Shown one piece after another: positions 49,034 to 62,586 of a stretch of DNA of 64,000 nucleotides (within the stretch, counting starts at the first letter, position 1; each line of letters opens with the position of its first letter). The DNA lies in contig JAEVLN010000011.1 of the NCBI GenBank assembly GCA_018350325.1, positions 124,001-188,000 of the forward strand. The letters are read 5' to 3'. Source of the DNA: Globodera rostochiensis. Taxonomy: Eukaryota; Nematoda; Chromadorea; Rhabditida; Heteroderidae. The translations under genes and the position numbers were made by a program. The notes under the pieces were generated by a model that ran no database searches, was not told the origin of the DNA, and saw only the letters and a program-made list of their open reading frames with translations.

Positions 49034-49138
49034 ATTCTAGGAAGCAATAAATGCCAAGAGGTTTTACAGGACTGGTACACAGAGTTTGAAAAATTTTTTG
49101 CTCTACCTCAACGATTGATTTTTGAAGGGCAATGGTGA
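49031..49138 (+). other. open frame directly abutting the satellite
   Basis: The frame leaves the last satellite monomer and reads SNKCQEVLQDWYTEFEKFFA then PQRLIFEGQW before TGA. The composition is unlike the AT-rich surroundings and unlike the satellite. It could be the remnant of a gene or element into which the satellite expanded. Not identified. Confidence 0.2.
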
Positions 49139-49578
49139 ATTAAATAAAAGAAGATGTCTATCTGATGCATTATAAAATTAAGACGTCGTTAAACTTGGCC
49201 AGCGATAACATCAAAAATTAAATTAAGAGACTGAAAGAAAAGCTACAAAAATAAAATTCATTAAGAACAATTAAAAGTGTGAATGTTTTCAAAAAATCAA
49301 CTTTAATTCCAAATTAATTTAGTAAAAAAAAATTACTCAAATAAACAACATAAAATGTGTATGATTAAATAAATTATTTTTTGGCTCAAAATAAAAGAAA
49401 TAAGTTTTTATAAAATATAATAAAACACGAAAGCCATTTAATAATTCCATCGCCATATAAAATTTTTTAAAGAATTGATCATATGTTTTATTTAGAAATA
49501 ATCCAAGTTGCTATATGTAGCACTCATTCGATATAATTGCGGTCGTTTGGTTTAAAAATTACATAAAAATAATTTTAG

Positions 49579-49854
49579 CGAGAAAAGAGAAGTTATTGCC
49601 GTTTTCAACATGCGCTGGAGGAAGAAAGAAAATCCTTCTATTTTTACTGCGTGATCAGGGACACGATTAAAGCAAGCAACGATACCGCGCGTGAAAAACT
49701 CATACATGTTGATAATATAATTAAAATAATCAATAGATTTATAAATGCAGAGTTTGATAAAAAATTTATTAATTACATACTAATAAAACAACTAAAAATA
49801 ATTTTTCATTTACATAAATATTCATCGTCTCATATGGTCAAAATTCTTAGCTAA
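49579..49854 (+). other. 91-codon open frame after acceptor-like site
   Basis: Starts right after AATTTTAG. The first 40 codons are GC-richer and contain CRFQHALEEERKSFYFYCVI and KASNDTAREKL. The rest is Ile/Lys/Asn-rich and may be intron read-through. No ATG in the first part, so it would be an internal or terminal exon. Not identified. Confidence 0.22.
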
Positions 49855-50087
49855 AAATAACAAAAGAAAAATTAATAAACAATCTCGACTTACTAAAGTT
49901 ATAAAATAAATTTATTAACTATTTAATTGATGCAGAGATGGGGAAAATAATATTCAATTCATTTTACTAGGTTTGCGTCAATGCAACACATCTGCGCCTA
50001 TATTTAATGGATAAAATTCTTTCACCATAATAACAATAAAAATATTTAATTGCTATATTAATTAAAATCAAAAAGATTTATTTACAG

Positions 50088-50192
50088 AATTATAATGAAT
50101 TAATCAACCACCAAGTTATTAAAGCGTTAATTAAAATCTTGGATAGGGCGGATGTTGTCCGAGTTATTCGAGTCGGCCTCTCCGGGAGCTAA
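50088..50192 (+). other. candidate terminal exon (34 codons)
   Basis: Follows the acceptor-like GATTTATTTACAG. The frame reads NYNELINHQVIKALIKILDR then DVVRVIRVGLSGS and stops at TAA. It is GC-richer toward its end. Not identified; phase with upstream candidates not established. Confidence 0.22.
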
Positions 50193-51720
50193 ACCAATGA
50201 ACAAACAAGCATAAGGATATAATTTATTTAATTCAAATGTTGCGCAAAATATTAAAATCCATGTATTAGATTCTTTTAAAACAAAAACCTTAATTGCTCA
50301 CTAAAGATAAAAGTGTAAAAAAATTCACCAGGAAGCCTTTATATTGTTCTCAAAATTCAAGCAACCTATTTAGGAATACAAATTAATTACTAAATAAAAA
50401 TTTAAATTAAATTTGATATATAATTAAATTTTTCAAGCCATTTATGAAGACTAAAATATATCATTATTTCACACTCATAAATAAACAGAAAAATTTTTAA
50501 AAGCGAAAATAAATAAATAATAATAAAATGAGCTATCCAACACTAAATATTAATTATTTTAAAGCGAAAGAAAACGTTTTAATAATAAAATGAATGCGTT
50601 TCAAAATTAATTTTTTTTTGCTTTTGGTTAAGCGGGAGCGGACAAAAGCGCAATGATTCAGCACATATCTTAAACACTGATTTGCAACTGTACCATTAAT
50701 ATCGAAAACGACAAAAATTCACTAATATTTTCTGTTTTCATGCGGAAATTTTTGATGTTAGCGTGCATAATTGTGTTCTAGTATACAGGTGCTAATAATA
50801 AAACTTGGATATTAAAAGCCTTTAAGCTTGATTTAAATAATAAACATCTGAGCATCAATTTATAGAGTCACTGATTAAAGAAATTTCTATAATCAAAATA
50901 TAATTTAGTATCAAACAATTTTTATTACATTCAGCTGAATCAACGGATTAATTCTTTTAACAAAAACAAAAATTTTGCTTATTAGAGTTAGTAGAAATAA
51001 TTCGCCATTTGAAGAATTTAAAGTTTGACATTCTTAAAAATTTAATATGATTCCACTAATGTTTGAGCAATGGAAGAAGGGAAACTCTTTTGGTAGCTAT
51101 TACATAAAATGCCGAAACGGAAAATGAATCAATATGTACACTGCACAATCATCAAGCACTATTTTATCTATTTACGATTAATTTATACCCAGAATAAAAT
51201 AATATCTGAACTAAAAAACATCGAGTTTTATGAGAATTAATTAGATCTAAAACATTCAAATTTATAATTCATAGATGAATAACAAAAATGAAAATTATTT
51301 TCTTAAATTTTTATGCAATTACTTTTTTGGATCGAGAATGTTACCTAAATAGCAAAATCAATATCCAAACAATTAATTTGGTAAATTGTCAGATTTTAAT
51401 TAATTATTGCATAAACAAAAAAATTTGTTATTATTTAAAATGCAATATGGTGTTATAAAAATAATGATCAAATAATCACTCATACAACATAAATTGGCAA
51501 CGAGTTTTAAATAATACAAAGTGAAATACAAAATGATTCAAAAAGCAATATTGGTTTAAACGAGTTTTTATTTTCCCAAAAATAAGACTTTAAAACCAAA
51601 ACAAAAAAAGAGAATATAACAATTTTCTTGCAATTAATAAAATTCTAAATTAAATCATTAAGCAAAATAAAGCAACACCCTGATACTGAAAGAAATATAG
51701 TTCGTTATGCATACTTACTA

Positions 51721-52775
51721 AAATTGTATGCTTTAACACAAATTTTATTTTTCATTTTTTAATGAAATTTGCATTATATTTGAAATTGTGTTGAGTTTCT
51801 TTTTTAATAGGTGTTTGCATTTCATCTTAATGAATTATGTACACCTATAATTTCTGTAATTACTTGATTTTTGTTTCCCTAATTTAAGCCTTTGTTACAT
51901 TAATTAAAAAGTCTATTTTTTCTTGCTTTTAAAGAATATTTTATTTTTTTAGTAGCAACCCTTTCTTTGTGCAAGTTATTCATTCGTTATCATTTATGTG
52001 AGTTTTTAAAGAAGAAATGAATTGATTATTATTTAAATATGGTGAGTTCATTATTATTGCCCTGTTGCGCAAGCAAACAAACAACTAAATTTAAATTTAA
52101 ACATTTTAATGAAACGTGGGTTTAGTGGTCCTAAAGTTCTAAAAAGCAACTTAAATTTTTTAGCTAATAAAATTTGCCTTATTTATAGCATAAGTTAAAA
52201 ATTAATATGTTTAATTTCTTTTGTTCTTAAAAATGCTGCAAATAAAACTCAATATTTTGTAGACAAGCACGCGAGTTTCTTATTTTTAGTATTTGTGTTT
52301 TTTAATTTTTGTCATTATGTTAGCTTGAAGGAAATTCATACACAAAAAGCGGGCTGATAAGGAGTTGCTTCGGGTTGTTCATCTCCAGTGTGGCGATTAA
52401 AACCTGGTCTATAACAAAAAAACATTTGCCTTTTTTTATATCATTTTTATTCATTACTTGATAAAAATATAAAGGTGCACTTACTGAATAATAAAGGTTT
52501 TTTTTTCTTAATTACAAAGGTAGTTTTATTAAACAAAGATGCGTTGGTTTTGATAAGTTGAATTTAAATAAAGTTTAGTTATACATATAATCATAATGAA
52601 TATTAAATATAAATTTATCTTTTTTCCGATATAAATATTTCTTTTTGAATGTTACATTTATAACCTTGCCTGGCGCGAATGCACCAATAATTTCAATGCA
52701 TTTGATTGTTTTATTTTATATTTAATTCAAATTATAGCAATTAATTTTCAAAAATTTAGAAATAAATTTTATTGA
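51721..52775. other. T-rich block
   Basis: About 1 kb of T-rich plus strand between two A-rich blocks, with clear edges at about 51.72 and 52.76 kb. No gene recognised. Confidence 0.5.
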
Positions 52776-53063
52776 ATCAAAGAAAATTTGCGAGAATTAA
52801 ATGCAAAAACTAAACTACCAAAATGGTTAACGAAAGAATCCTTACACCTAAAAGGCAATCAGGTTTCCGACAATGAAGCAATTGAAAATTTAGAACATGA
52901 GACTACAAATACAATTTGTATTCAACCTTACAAACAATACCTTAATTTCTTTAATTATTTTGAAAAATATTTACACTACGCTGACACCGATGGAATAAAA
53001 ACATTTTTTTTTATTAAAAGTTATTTTAAATCAGATAGCCTAAAAATGCAAACAAAAAATTAA
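52776..53063 (+). other. 95-codon open frame without ATG start
   Basis: Open from after a TGA to TAA 53061-53063, with good apparent codon variety at the start (contains KTKLPKWLTKESLHLKGNQV). Near the end it contains YFEKYLHYADTDGIKTFFF. YADTDG superficially resembles the catalytic motif C (YxDTDS) of family B DNA polymerases, but a motif this short with no other polymerase motif nearby is not evidence enough. It may be a relic or chance. Confidence 0.2.
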
Positions 53064-54345
53064 ACAAAAACTTTAAAGTATTCACAATAGAAATAAAAAT
53101 TATTTAAAAAAAACATAATAAAACTAAAGACTATATAAATTTGCGTTTTATTAAATTTTATAGTTTACAAATACAAGAAAAATTTTGTATCAATTAATAG
53201 CAAAAATTATTATTGAATGTAAAAAAATAATTTTTGGATTTGGAAGCAAAAGAAGCGCGCGCTCAATGAGACGTTTGAGGAATGTCGGAGAAATTTTTAC
53301 CTAAAAAAAACAAAAAAGTGTTAAATCTGTGAAATAACAAAAAAGAATTAAAAACAAAAAAGATAATTAGGAAAATTAAGAAAATTCATGCATGAATATT
53401 TGTTATTTAGAGACAACGCCATCGCCCAACTCCTAATCCTTAATGGTCAACGAGGAGAGGCCGCCTACAAACTCTAGATAAAATTGTAAATTTACTATTA
53501 GTACAATATAAAATTATAACATAAATCAGATTCTAAACAAAAAAATATATAATAAATATTTTAAAGTTTTATATTTACAAATTAATGATTTGATTAACAA
53601 ACATCATTCTAAGTATTTGTTGTTAGTTCTAATGTTGAAAATTTTACAAATGCTAACAAAACAAAATCTATAAAGAACTTTTTAAAATTAGCGTAGCGTA
53701 AGAACTAAGAGTATTTAAATTAAAAAATGCGTGCACAACTCATCCGATGCAAAAATTTCACACAACGCTTGATTTATTCTTTACTATTGATAAATTTTTG
53801 AAAATTTCCAAAATACTTTTATATTAATTTAATATTTATGCTAAAATGAAACTAAAGATAATAGATTTAAATAATCTCGTTAAAAACATAGGCAATATAA
53901 ATAAGTTGCTATGTTTAATTGACTAACAACTAATTCTGCAACTTCTTTTTTATTGCGACTTATTTAAAAAATTTTTAATCGGCAAATTTCCTGTATGGCT
54001 ACAAATGAAAAACATTCTGTCGTGGATTTATTGAATAAAATGGATACTAATTATAAAGCTGTCTTGAAGGATAGATAAAAAATGGTTTAATTTATGTATA
54101 TTTGTTGATACCAATAAGAAATTAAAAAGCGTTTACTATTTTAATGAAAGTTAAAAATATACAACCCTTAATAAGCATTATAGCATTGGATTCGAATAAC
54201 TGTGATAAAAAGCCAAAAAATATGCCACAAATTTAGCAACCCCAAATAACTAAATAAATGTATTTTTTTCTAGAAGTGAAGCTGAAAATGCCAAACATAT
54301 ACAATTGAACTAATCTTGCAAATATTAAAACAATTGGATAAATTT
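53064..54345. other. A-rich block
   Basis: A-rich plus strand. One 27-codon ATG ORF at 53995-54078 begins MATNEKHSVVDLLNKMDTNY; unrecognised and short enough to be chance. Nothing else supported. Confidence 0.35.
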
Positions 54346-54424
54346 AATGGGTAAAAATGGATGTCTTAATCGGAAGTTGCTGGAAAAAAAAGTCGTGCAA
54401 ATATCTTGCTACTTTTGGGCTAAT

Positions 54425-54680
54425 CAGGGATGTCTTCCGTTCTGTATTCCGTGAAATTCCGTATTTTCGGTCGTTTCGTGTTCCGTATTTTGCTAAAATT
54501 ACGAACAAATACGGAATTTTGTCAATTTTAATTCATGATTTCTTGTCACGATCTATAGTTGCAAAATTAAATTTTGTGGTGGGTTTACTTAGGCATCTAA
54601 CTTCGCGGTGCCCTGGAGGTGAAATCCCGTGGGCTGACACTTCCCCCACAGAGAAATTTTGTATATTATTTTTTTAGAGG
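54425..54680 (+). mobile_element. hAT-like element end with subterminal repeats
   Basis: Begins CAGGGATGTCTTCCGTTCTG, then repeated TTCCGTATTTTCGG-type motifs, with the inverted pair AATTCCGTATTT (54455-54466) and AAATACGGAATT (54507-54518). This is typical of hAT subterminal regions. The 106-codon ORF starting at 54357 crosses it and its repeated PYF motifs come from these repeats, so it is not a gene. No right end found. Confidence 0.45.
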
Positions 54681-57600
54681 AATATAAAATCTTTTTGTAA
54701 ATCTTAATTAAATAACATTTTCTTTTTTCGTTGTGTTATAAAATTGATAGTTTATTTTTTTTAGTTTAAAATATTAATTTTATTATTTTAAATATAATAG
54801 ATTTTATATAATTTTACAAGCTTATTTTTTTTGTAAAAGTAAAATTTTAAATTTAAATATTGCGTTATAATTTAATAATTATTGTCCATCTCTTCCTGGC
54901 GCATAGCACTGCTTGATTGGCATAACTTTTCACATACTGTAGTTGAATGTGCTTAGATTTTGTTGTTGTTCGATGAGGCAGGAGATATATCAGTGCGTTG
55001 GCAGAAGCCCACTAACTACTATCTTTCTTGATATTTATTAGGTATGTTGATTTTCTGCCCAACTCTATTTCCACACATACCTGGCAAACATATACTGACA
55101 CATATGATTATTTAGTCTTTTAATGTTTTGTTTTATTTATAATTGAGCTTGATTTTCGCGTAAATGTAAATGTTACTTTATTATTGGAAATCGATTCTCT
55201 GTATGATTTTGCTTATTTTAATTATGCAATTTTCTGCCCAAAAATATTTATTTACTAATATTTTCTATTATTAGTGTTGTTTTTCTTTCCTAGCTATTTT
55301 GTTTTTTTATCATAATTTTTACGTATAGTTTAAAATTATTTACAAAATTTTAGCAATATTCTTAATGTATAATCATTTTAATTTTGAATTTGTGCGAAAA
55401 GCTCTTTTAAGTAGTCGTCTGGCATGTGAAAGATTGCGCGTTTTATATTTTAAATTAATGATGTATTTAATTTGAATAAAGTTGAAAAACAAAGCATTAT
55501 TTTTTATTATGAAATTATTTCAATATATTTATTAATTTAATAATAATTGGGTAACTTTTTTTGATTAAACAATTTTTGATAAATAAATATAATAGCAAAT
55601 ATCAATGCTTTGCACATCTGTGCTTTTTATAGATTTAGGATGTAAAATATTTTTCAATAAAAACATGGCTTTTAAGATATAATCATCGCGGTTAATTTAA
55701 GAGTTTTTTCGCTCCGAATAAAAATTTATAAAATAAACATTAAGCGTCAAAAGGTTATTCTATAATTAAAAATATTGATTTTATGTATTAAATTTGTTTT
55801 TTAATTTTAATAAATTTAAAAAGAATTATTTGTTTAAATGCAATTGCTGTTCTACATTTTTTTTGCATGTGTAATAATTTGGCTTTTTGATACTTAACTT
55901 TTACAACAGATTATGAATAAATCTAGTTAAAATCATTTTGATTTTGCTTTAAATTGGCTGATTTATTTTTGTTAATGTTACCTTTTTTCCTTTTTTAAAA
56001 TTCATTTTAAATTCATAACTTCGGCCGCGGATGCCTGTTAAAATTTAGTTTTGTTTATCAATTACGTCAAAGAATATTAATTTATATTTTTTGCTAATTT
56101 TGCCTGCTGGGATATGTACCGCAATGGCAAAGCGACTTCTCGTGGCGTGGTGTGATATTTTTTTTCTTTTTTTTCTGCTAAGCAAATTGGGCTGATTGTT
56201 AATTTATTGTCTTCAAGTCAAATTAACTGTGATCCTTAAAACGGAAATATTTTCAAATTTAAACGCAATTTTTTGTATTCACTTATAATATTATTTATTT
56301 ATTAGTTGTTTTTATTTATTTTTTTTTGACAATTTATCATGTTTTGATATGTAAAAATAAAGTATTATCGTTTTTAAACTTTATTTATTGTTAAGTTTGT
56401 TAATTTCCGATTAATATTTTTTAAGTCACTTTTTTCATGTTCTCGCGCTAAGCATCTTAAAAATACTGTGTTTAACTCAACTCAAATTTTCTCAGAGGAA
56501 ATTTTTCTCGAATTTTTATGAAATTCCATTAATCAATTTACCGTTTATGAATTAAACTAAAACATTTCTTTCATTTATAATGCTTCAAATTTTATCTTTG
56601 TGACAATTTTTTTATAATATCTGCCTTCGTGCATATTCATTTGCTTTCGCAGCTTATTTCTTGGTTTCATTTAAGCTTTTTACAACTTGTTTGTATTTTC
56701 TTGAACTCTACATATATTTTTATTTGATCAAGTATGAATAATTTGTCTTATTTAAGTTAAAATAGAAATAAAATGTAAACAGCATTTTAAAAATTTACAA
56801 TTATAATAAAAGTTAATTCTTCCCTCTTTTATAAAGTTCTGGTAATTTATTTATTGTTTTTTGGAAATTAAATTATACATCATTAATAATTCATGTTTAA
56901 TCTTTTTAATGGATTTTTTGAATTGTCTTTGTTTATACACGAAAATGTGTTTATAAATTATGTCTAATCTAGAATTTTGACACCAATTCATTTATTCTCA
57001 TTAAAAGGAACGTTTTATTTGTAAGTAAAAATTCATTTGTTTTTTATATGCATTTAATTGAGATTTTAACTAGTTAATTATAAGTAATAAATAATTTTTA
57101 ATTAATTATTAATTATTAAGAACATAAATTAAAATCCTATAATAATTATTTTTGTGTATCTTATTTGCGAATAACTGCAAACCTTGCCTTGGCAATTTTC
57201 ATTGTCTCTACACGCAAGATACGCTTGTTGATTCGTTGTTCCCGCTGCATTATGGTAATAAAACATAATGTCTCTCTCTCTATGAATGGAAATGTACTAT
57301 AAATTAAATTAAATATTTCATTAATTGAGAAATATTGAACGCTTATTTACCTCATACACTTGATTGGTTATATTTAAAAATTCACATCTTTTAAGATATA
57401 TAAAATAGTTTAACTCTTTAATTTAACTAGTTATATTTGCAAAAACACCATTTTATTTATTCATGGTCAGTGTTTCTTAAAAATATGATTTTTTTAAGCT
57501 ATTTATGATGATGTTTTTTAATTTAAAAGAGAGGGATTTAGATCGGTTCTGTAATTCATAGCAACTCTATAACATTCATTAATTAAATTTTAATTCTTAA

Positions 57601-57846
57601 TCATTGTGTATAGGTAACTTTGATTAAAATTTCTATTTATACAATTTTTTGGCTTGCAAATTTTGAGCTGAAAGTTAATTTAATCGACTATTTTTAATAT
57701 AAAAAGTAATTTAAAATTAATAAATTTTTTTTCCTGATTTATAATGAACTTGTACCTCAATATCTTTGGATAGCAACTTAGGTACGTAATCAGAAATGGA
57801 CATTTTTGTTAAGGTCTTAACTTATATTAATTTATAGTGCGCATAC
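54681..57846. other. T-rich block
   Basis: Strong T excess (56281-56340 has 38 T and 16 A). GC-richer patches at 54888-55080, 56025-56150 and 57175-57270 are unrecognised; in the second, a 23-codon ORF begins MAKRLLVAWCDIFFLFFLL. A short (TC)n run lies at 57271-57282. Confidence 0.4.
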
Positions 57847-57893
57847 CTTGTTGTTTTCTCGCTCTTCGCCCGTGTGGGCTTCGGGCAGCCGCT
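57847..57893 (-). other. candidate 47-bp internal exon (minus strand)
   Basis: On the minus strand a GC-rich stretch is bounded by acceptor GCTAACAG and donor GTATGC (preceded by CAACAAG, a good AAG|GTATGC match). One frame reads RLPEAHTGEERENNK. All three frames are open, so the call depends on the splice-site pair only. Confidence 0.25.
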
Positions 57894-58767
57894 CTGTTAG
57901 CTTTTAATCTTAGCGCTCCGATTATGAGGTAGGTATGATCCTAATCGTAGGATTTAATTTTGATCATTATTATTTTTTTCAATTTATGATTGTTTAATTT
58001 TACGCTGCCTTGTTAAGTTTTTATGTCATTTTCTTTTGCCTACATAAATTTTATCAAAATGGATTTGCCTCCTCACATATTTTGATAACTGTCATTTAGG
58101 TCCAATATTCTTTTGTTACTTGGGTGTTTCAGACTTTCCTATAAACCATTCCTGTCCCTACGCAGCCTGTTGCGAAGCATTGCACGTCTGTCGGAATGAA
58201 CTGCGGTTTTTTGAGAAACCCAATTCTAATAATAGCATAAATTAATTCTATTTTTCAAAATTGAATTTTATTAAATAGTTTTCTATAAATTATTAATTCT
58301 TCTAAAAATAAAATAAATAAAATCAAATTTATAAAAAAATTAATGCATTTTAATACTTAATTAAAATAATAATTCGAAAACAAAAGCATTATCAAGAAAT
58401 GATAGTTCAAAAGTCATATATTCAAAACTTATTTTTTGTGTTTGCGAATGGACTAAGCGCTTCTTCTATTTTCAAGCTTATAACATTTAAAAGTAAGGGT
58501 AAATTATTACAAACATTTACTAGTGAAAATTATTCTCTTTATGTAAGTCCTATATAAGACGATAAAATGCTTCAAAACGATATCGTAAAAGTAACACGCT
58601 CAGCCAATCATGCCGAGATATAAAGATTGGGTCTACTAGCGGTCATTTTCCACAAATTTAATCGTCTTGGAAAAATTATAGTAAAATAAAAACCAGAAAG
58701 CATTAATTTAAATCTAACGCAAAGTAATTTGTGATTAAAAATATTTTAAAAACTTAAATCTCTCAAT
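57894..58767. other. spacer across a skew switch
   Basis: T-rich to about 58.24 kb, then A-rich. A GC-richer patch at 58125-58210 was not recognised. Confidence 0.35.
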
Positions 58768-59170
58768 TCAATAGCACACAGACCGCAATACACGAATCTG
58801 GACATCTTTTTGCCTCATGGTTGCAATAAATCTGTCGGTATCATCAATACATACAAAATAACCTTCAATTGAAAAATCTTTTGAACAGATAATAAAAACA
58901 GGCGGGAAATAAATGATATCTTTAAAATAAACAATTTCTAAAGAAAAATAAAGCGTCTGAAATGAGAAATTGCAATAAAACAAAAATTAAGTTTGGCAAA
59001 ACTAGAACTTCAATTGAAAAGTTTGTTTAGAGTCCATGAGATAATGATTAAAATTTCAAAAATCATATGAAAAATGAGAATAATAGTCAGATAAAATGAA
59101 GAAGGTATAAACGCCAATAATAGAACAAAAAAAAACACTTACAAATTAGCATAATCACGATCAATCTCAT
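58768..59170 (-). CDS. candidate two-exon gene for a small secreted or membrane peptide
   Basis: On the minus strand, ATG at 59170 starts exon 1 (59170-59143), which ends at the consensus donor GTAAGTG. A 223-nt T-rich intron follows, ending TTTTAAAG. Exon 2 (58919-58768) runs to TGA. Joined in phase, this predicts 59 residues beginning MRLIVIMLIYIIYFPPVFII, like a signal peptide or membrane anchor, followed by a hydrophilic part including DDTDRFIATMRQKDVQIRVL and three Cys. A better-looking acceptor (CAATTTCTCATTTCAG, 58957 on) also exists. Using it extends the same exon-2 frame upstream to 58956 but breaks phase with this ATG. I know no family that matches. It is the strongest splice-supported candidate in the window, but still unproven; chance cannot be excluded. 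Confidence 0.25.
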
Positions 59171-61190
59171 TTGGCATGACTTAATGCGAAGGTCACGTAA
59201 ATTATCAGTTTAAAAAACTGTTTATTACTCTTCTTTTAATTGAAAATATTTCCATTAAATTATGTAATATTCAATGGTAGCAAATGGATATTCGGATAGC
59301 ATAATGTATCAAATGTTTTTAAAATTGAACCAACCTAGAGCTAATAATATCAAATTTATTATATAAGCCAAATATAATAAATACAAACGTCTTCTACTAT
59401 TTTTATTTAAATATAGAAATTTAAGAAATGTAAATTATACTAACCAATATTAAATAAAACGCGGTAATTAAATTTACTCTTTTATTTAAATTTCAAGAAA
59501 AAGCATTCAAGTTCCGAAAATTTGAAAAATCCACAAAAACAAAAAAAACAAAAAGAATGTTAAAAAGCAATTATTTGCGGCAATACAAATTATTGTTAAA
59601 AAACATTTTTTTAACCTAAAAATAATAACTAATTTTTTGAATATGCCTATTTAAAAATTACATTTAATGCATTTAAAATATTTCGAAATGCAATCAAAAC
59701 TTTAGAATGATTACCCTTTTAAATTCAAAACTCAACGACATTTTTATTAAAATATTTATAAAGAAAAGAAACAGATAAATAATAAAATTATAAAATAATA
59801 CATTTATTTAATATCATTTTGACAAATAAAAATATTCTGTCTCATTCACTTATAAGTTCCATTCATAAATAGAATACATTATATTACGTAAATATAAAAA
59901 TAAATTTCTCCTATTCAACATGTCTATTTAAAAAATATTTGCATTAATTACTTTATTTTACGTTCATGATTTGAGTTTAAAGTATGATAATTAGGGGCTT
60001 AAAGAAATATTAACTCTTGTGAGAACTTCCATTTTTATTAAATTTAAAAATAAATAGAAATAATTAGAAGCAACAATCAAGATAATAACATTTTCAATAA
60101 AAAGATAAATAAAAAATAATAAAGCGCATGTTTGATTGATATAAATATTAAAAAACGTTTACAGCTAATCATTAATTATTCTGGCCATTAATGAGAATAA
60201 CCAGAAACATCTAAAAAATACGGTTTGCAAATATAAAAAATAAATATAGAATTAAACCTGTAAATTAAAGTATGTTTTAATACATTTTAAAAATCACGGC
60301 AATATTAAACCAAAAAATATTAAAAAGAATGAACGATAAAATTTATTAAAATAAGAAAGTTAATCATTATTATATGTATTATAACAAATACCGGTTCAGC
60401 ATCAAAAAAAGTCCATTTCGACGACAAAATCCCGAGGACTATTTTTTTGGTGGATATAAAAATCTTAATAACAAAAGACAGCAATAGCGCACATTGGGCT
60501 TCCCAATTTTTTAATGGAGGACAATAGTATTGAAATTAAAGAATAAATAAGTTTTTTATGAACTTAAATTTTATCAAATAATTCCAAACATATAATTTGG
60601 CGTCCATATAAAATAAAAATATTAACTCCATAATATAGTTGAAAATTTTCATTTTTCAACCAAAAAATTTATAACGCTCAAAATTGCACTAAATATTAAA
60701 TTAAAGTATCAAAAAGCCGAATTATTAGAAAAGCAAAATATACCTATTAAATATCAGTGGCATAAAGAACAAAATTTTTATGGTGAATTCAGAACTTCAT
60801 CAAAACTTGTTATAAAATATATATTAAAAAATCTAAGATAAAAAGGCATACCTGAAAAAAATTGACCTCCCAAAGAAACATTCAATTTTCAAATGCCTTT
60901 AATACAAAAATGATCGAAGAAGCAGTATAAGGCACAATGGATTTTTAACAAAAAAAAAAGCTAAGATTTATTTTAATTTAATGATTAAATTTTTTTGACA
61001 TAATTAAATGTTTCGTAAAAACCCAAGCTTGCGTAAATAAAAAAACTAAAAGGTATTTAATGAATGAAGTGGAGGCCGAGATGGCTAAATTCATTAAATG
61101 GCTCAAATCTCAAGTGAGCGTAAAAATGCCCAAGCAGCAAAAGATACATATCATGTATTATATAAAAAATTAATGCATAATTAATTCTTT
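59171..61190. other. A-rich block
   Basis: Strongly A-rich plus strand with few GC patches (60400-60440, 61060-61130). No gene, RNA or repeat structure that I can support. Confidence 0.4.
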
Positions 61191-62586
61191 TGCGTTTAAT
61201 AAAGTATAAATTAAAAAAAAAAATTGTTTATTTTGTGCATATTTTCTAATGTATAGTACATTGCGCAGTGCTTAAATAAATTAAATCTATTTTTCCAAAT
61301 AAATCCGGCGCTAGTTAAGATATATAATTTTTAATGACGTCTTTAAGTATTTAGCAGGGCCAAATTGTTATTTAGGGGTTGCATTAAATAATAATGTTAT
61401 TTAACGTATATATTAAAATATATTTACCCTTGAAATAGCCAAGCGCACGGAAGGTTAATGATGAAGAAGTGGTCAAAGATGAATGTTCTGCTTGTTAATC
61501 TTTCCAATAATGGACTGTTTTTTTATAATGACATGAATAATACTTATTATTTTATTTTAATTTATTTGTATTAGAATTTAAATTTTAGTAGGTCTGCTTT
61601 TATAATCTATTCATAATAAAAATATAATTTAAAGCCTAATAAGATTTATTTTACTTTATTTTGTTGCAGGGCAACTGCGTGCCCCATTTGCTTTCAGTGA
61701 ATTAAATTTGTTGATATATTGTTGATATACACATATCTCGACACACCCTCTTGTGCAGAACTTGCGTTTTATAGTAAATTAGTTTTTGATTTTCGCATTC
61801 AACATATTTAATTAATAATTTAATTTGTTTATTCGCATTTTATCTTGACACTTAATTTTGATCAGGTGTTTTGTTTTATATGCGCGGTTTGTTTTCCATT
61901 TCATATTTAACGTTTATTATATCAACTCTAACTATAGTAATAATCATGATATTTTAAATTTGAATTTTATTAATTTTAAAATAAAAACCAACTTAGTTAA
62001 TAATTGATCATTTTTGAAAAAAATCAATTTTTTTTTGGCCAGAAGATCGCAGGCTTGTAGCCATTTGTTAACATTTTTCCGCCAACGATAAACCGGAATC
62101 CCAATTCGACTGTCAATAAACTGTCGGATTTGTAATAATTAAGATAGATTATTACAAATATAATATCCAGTATTTCAACCTATTTTTAGAACAATTAAAA
62201 ACAAAATAAAATAAAAACATTATTATAATATTGCAAAGTTGTAGATAATTAAAAAAAAATCATAATTAAATTTTAAAAGTTGTAACCCGTAAAATTTAAG
62301 TTAAGATAATATCTGTCACTGCATAATTGTTTAAAAAGTAAGGCCTGGTCCACAATCTGATGACGTTTTATAAATGTTCACTCTTAGACGAAGATTAGAT
62401 TGTGTATGTTATAACGTGATAATATAAAATACACTTATGAAGAACAAACCATTTCTTAAATAGTTTTTTAGTATGTTACACGAGGGCTTTCCATGTTGTT
62501 TAACAAGTAAAATAGATTTATTATTATTACTAATTTTAATTTTTACATTAATGTCTCGTAGTGTGATTTGCGCAGCTGCTTGAAGA
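61191..62586. other. T-rich, then mixed flank of satellite array 3
   Basis: T-rich to about 62.1 kb, then A-rich to about 62.46 kb, followed by the satellite. No gene recognised. Confidence 0.4.

Larger units (their letters stand above)
49034..51720. other. A-rich block after the satellite
   Basis: Continues the A-rich composition to about 51.72 kb. Candidate islets 49031-49138, 49579-49854 and 50088-50192 are listed separately. The remainder shows no feature I can support. Confidence 0.4.

Noticed and set aside
53004..53022. YADTDG resembling family B DNA polymerase motif C
   Set aside because: A single six-residue match with a non-canonical Gly in the last position and no other polymerase motif in frame; likely coincidence.
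54357..54677. Longest ORF in the window (106 codons)
   Set aside because: It crosses a hAT-like end and its subterminal TTCCGTATTTT repeats, which generate the repeated PYF residues. No domain recognised.
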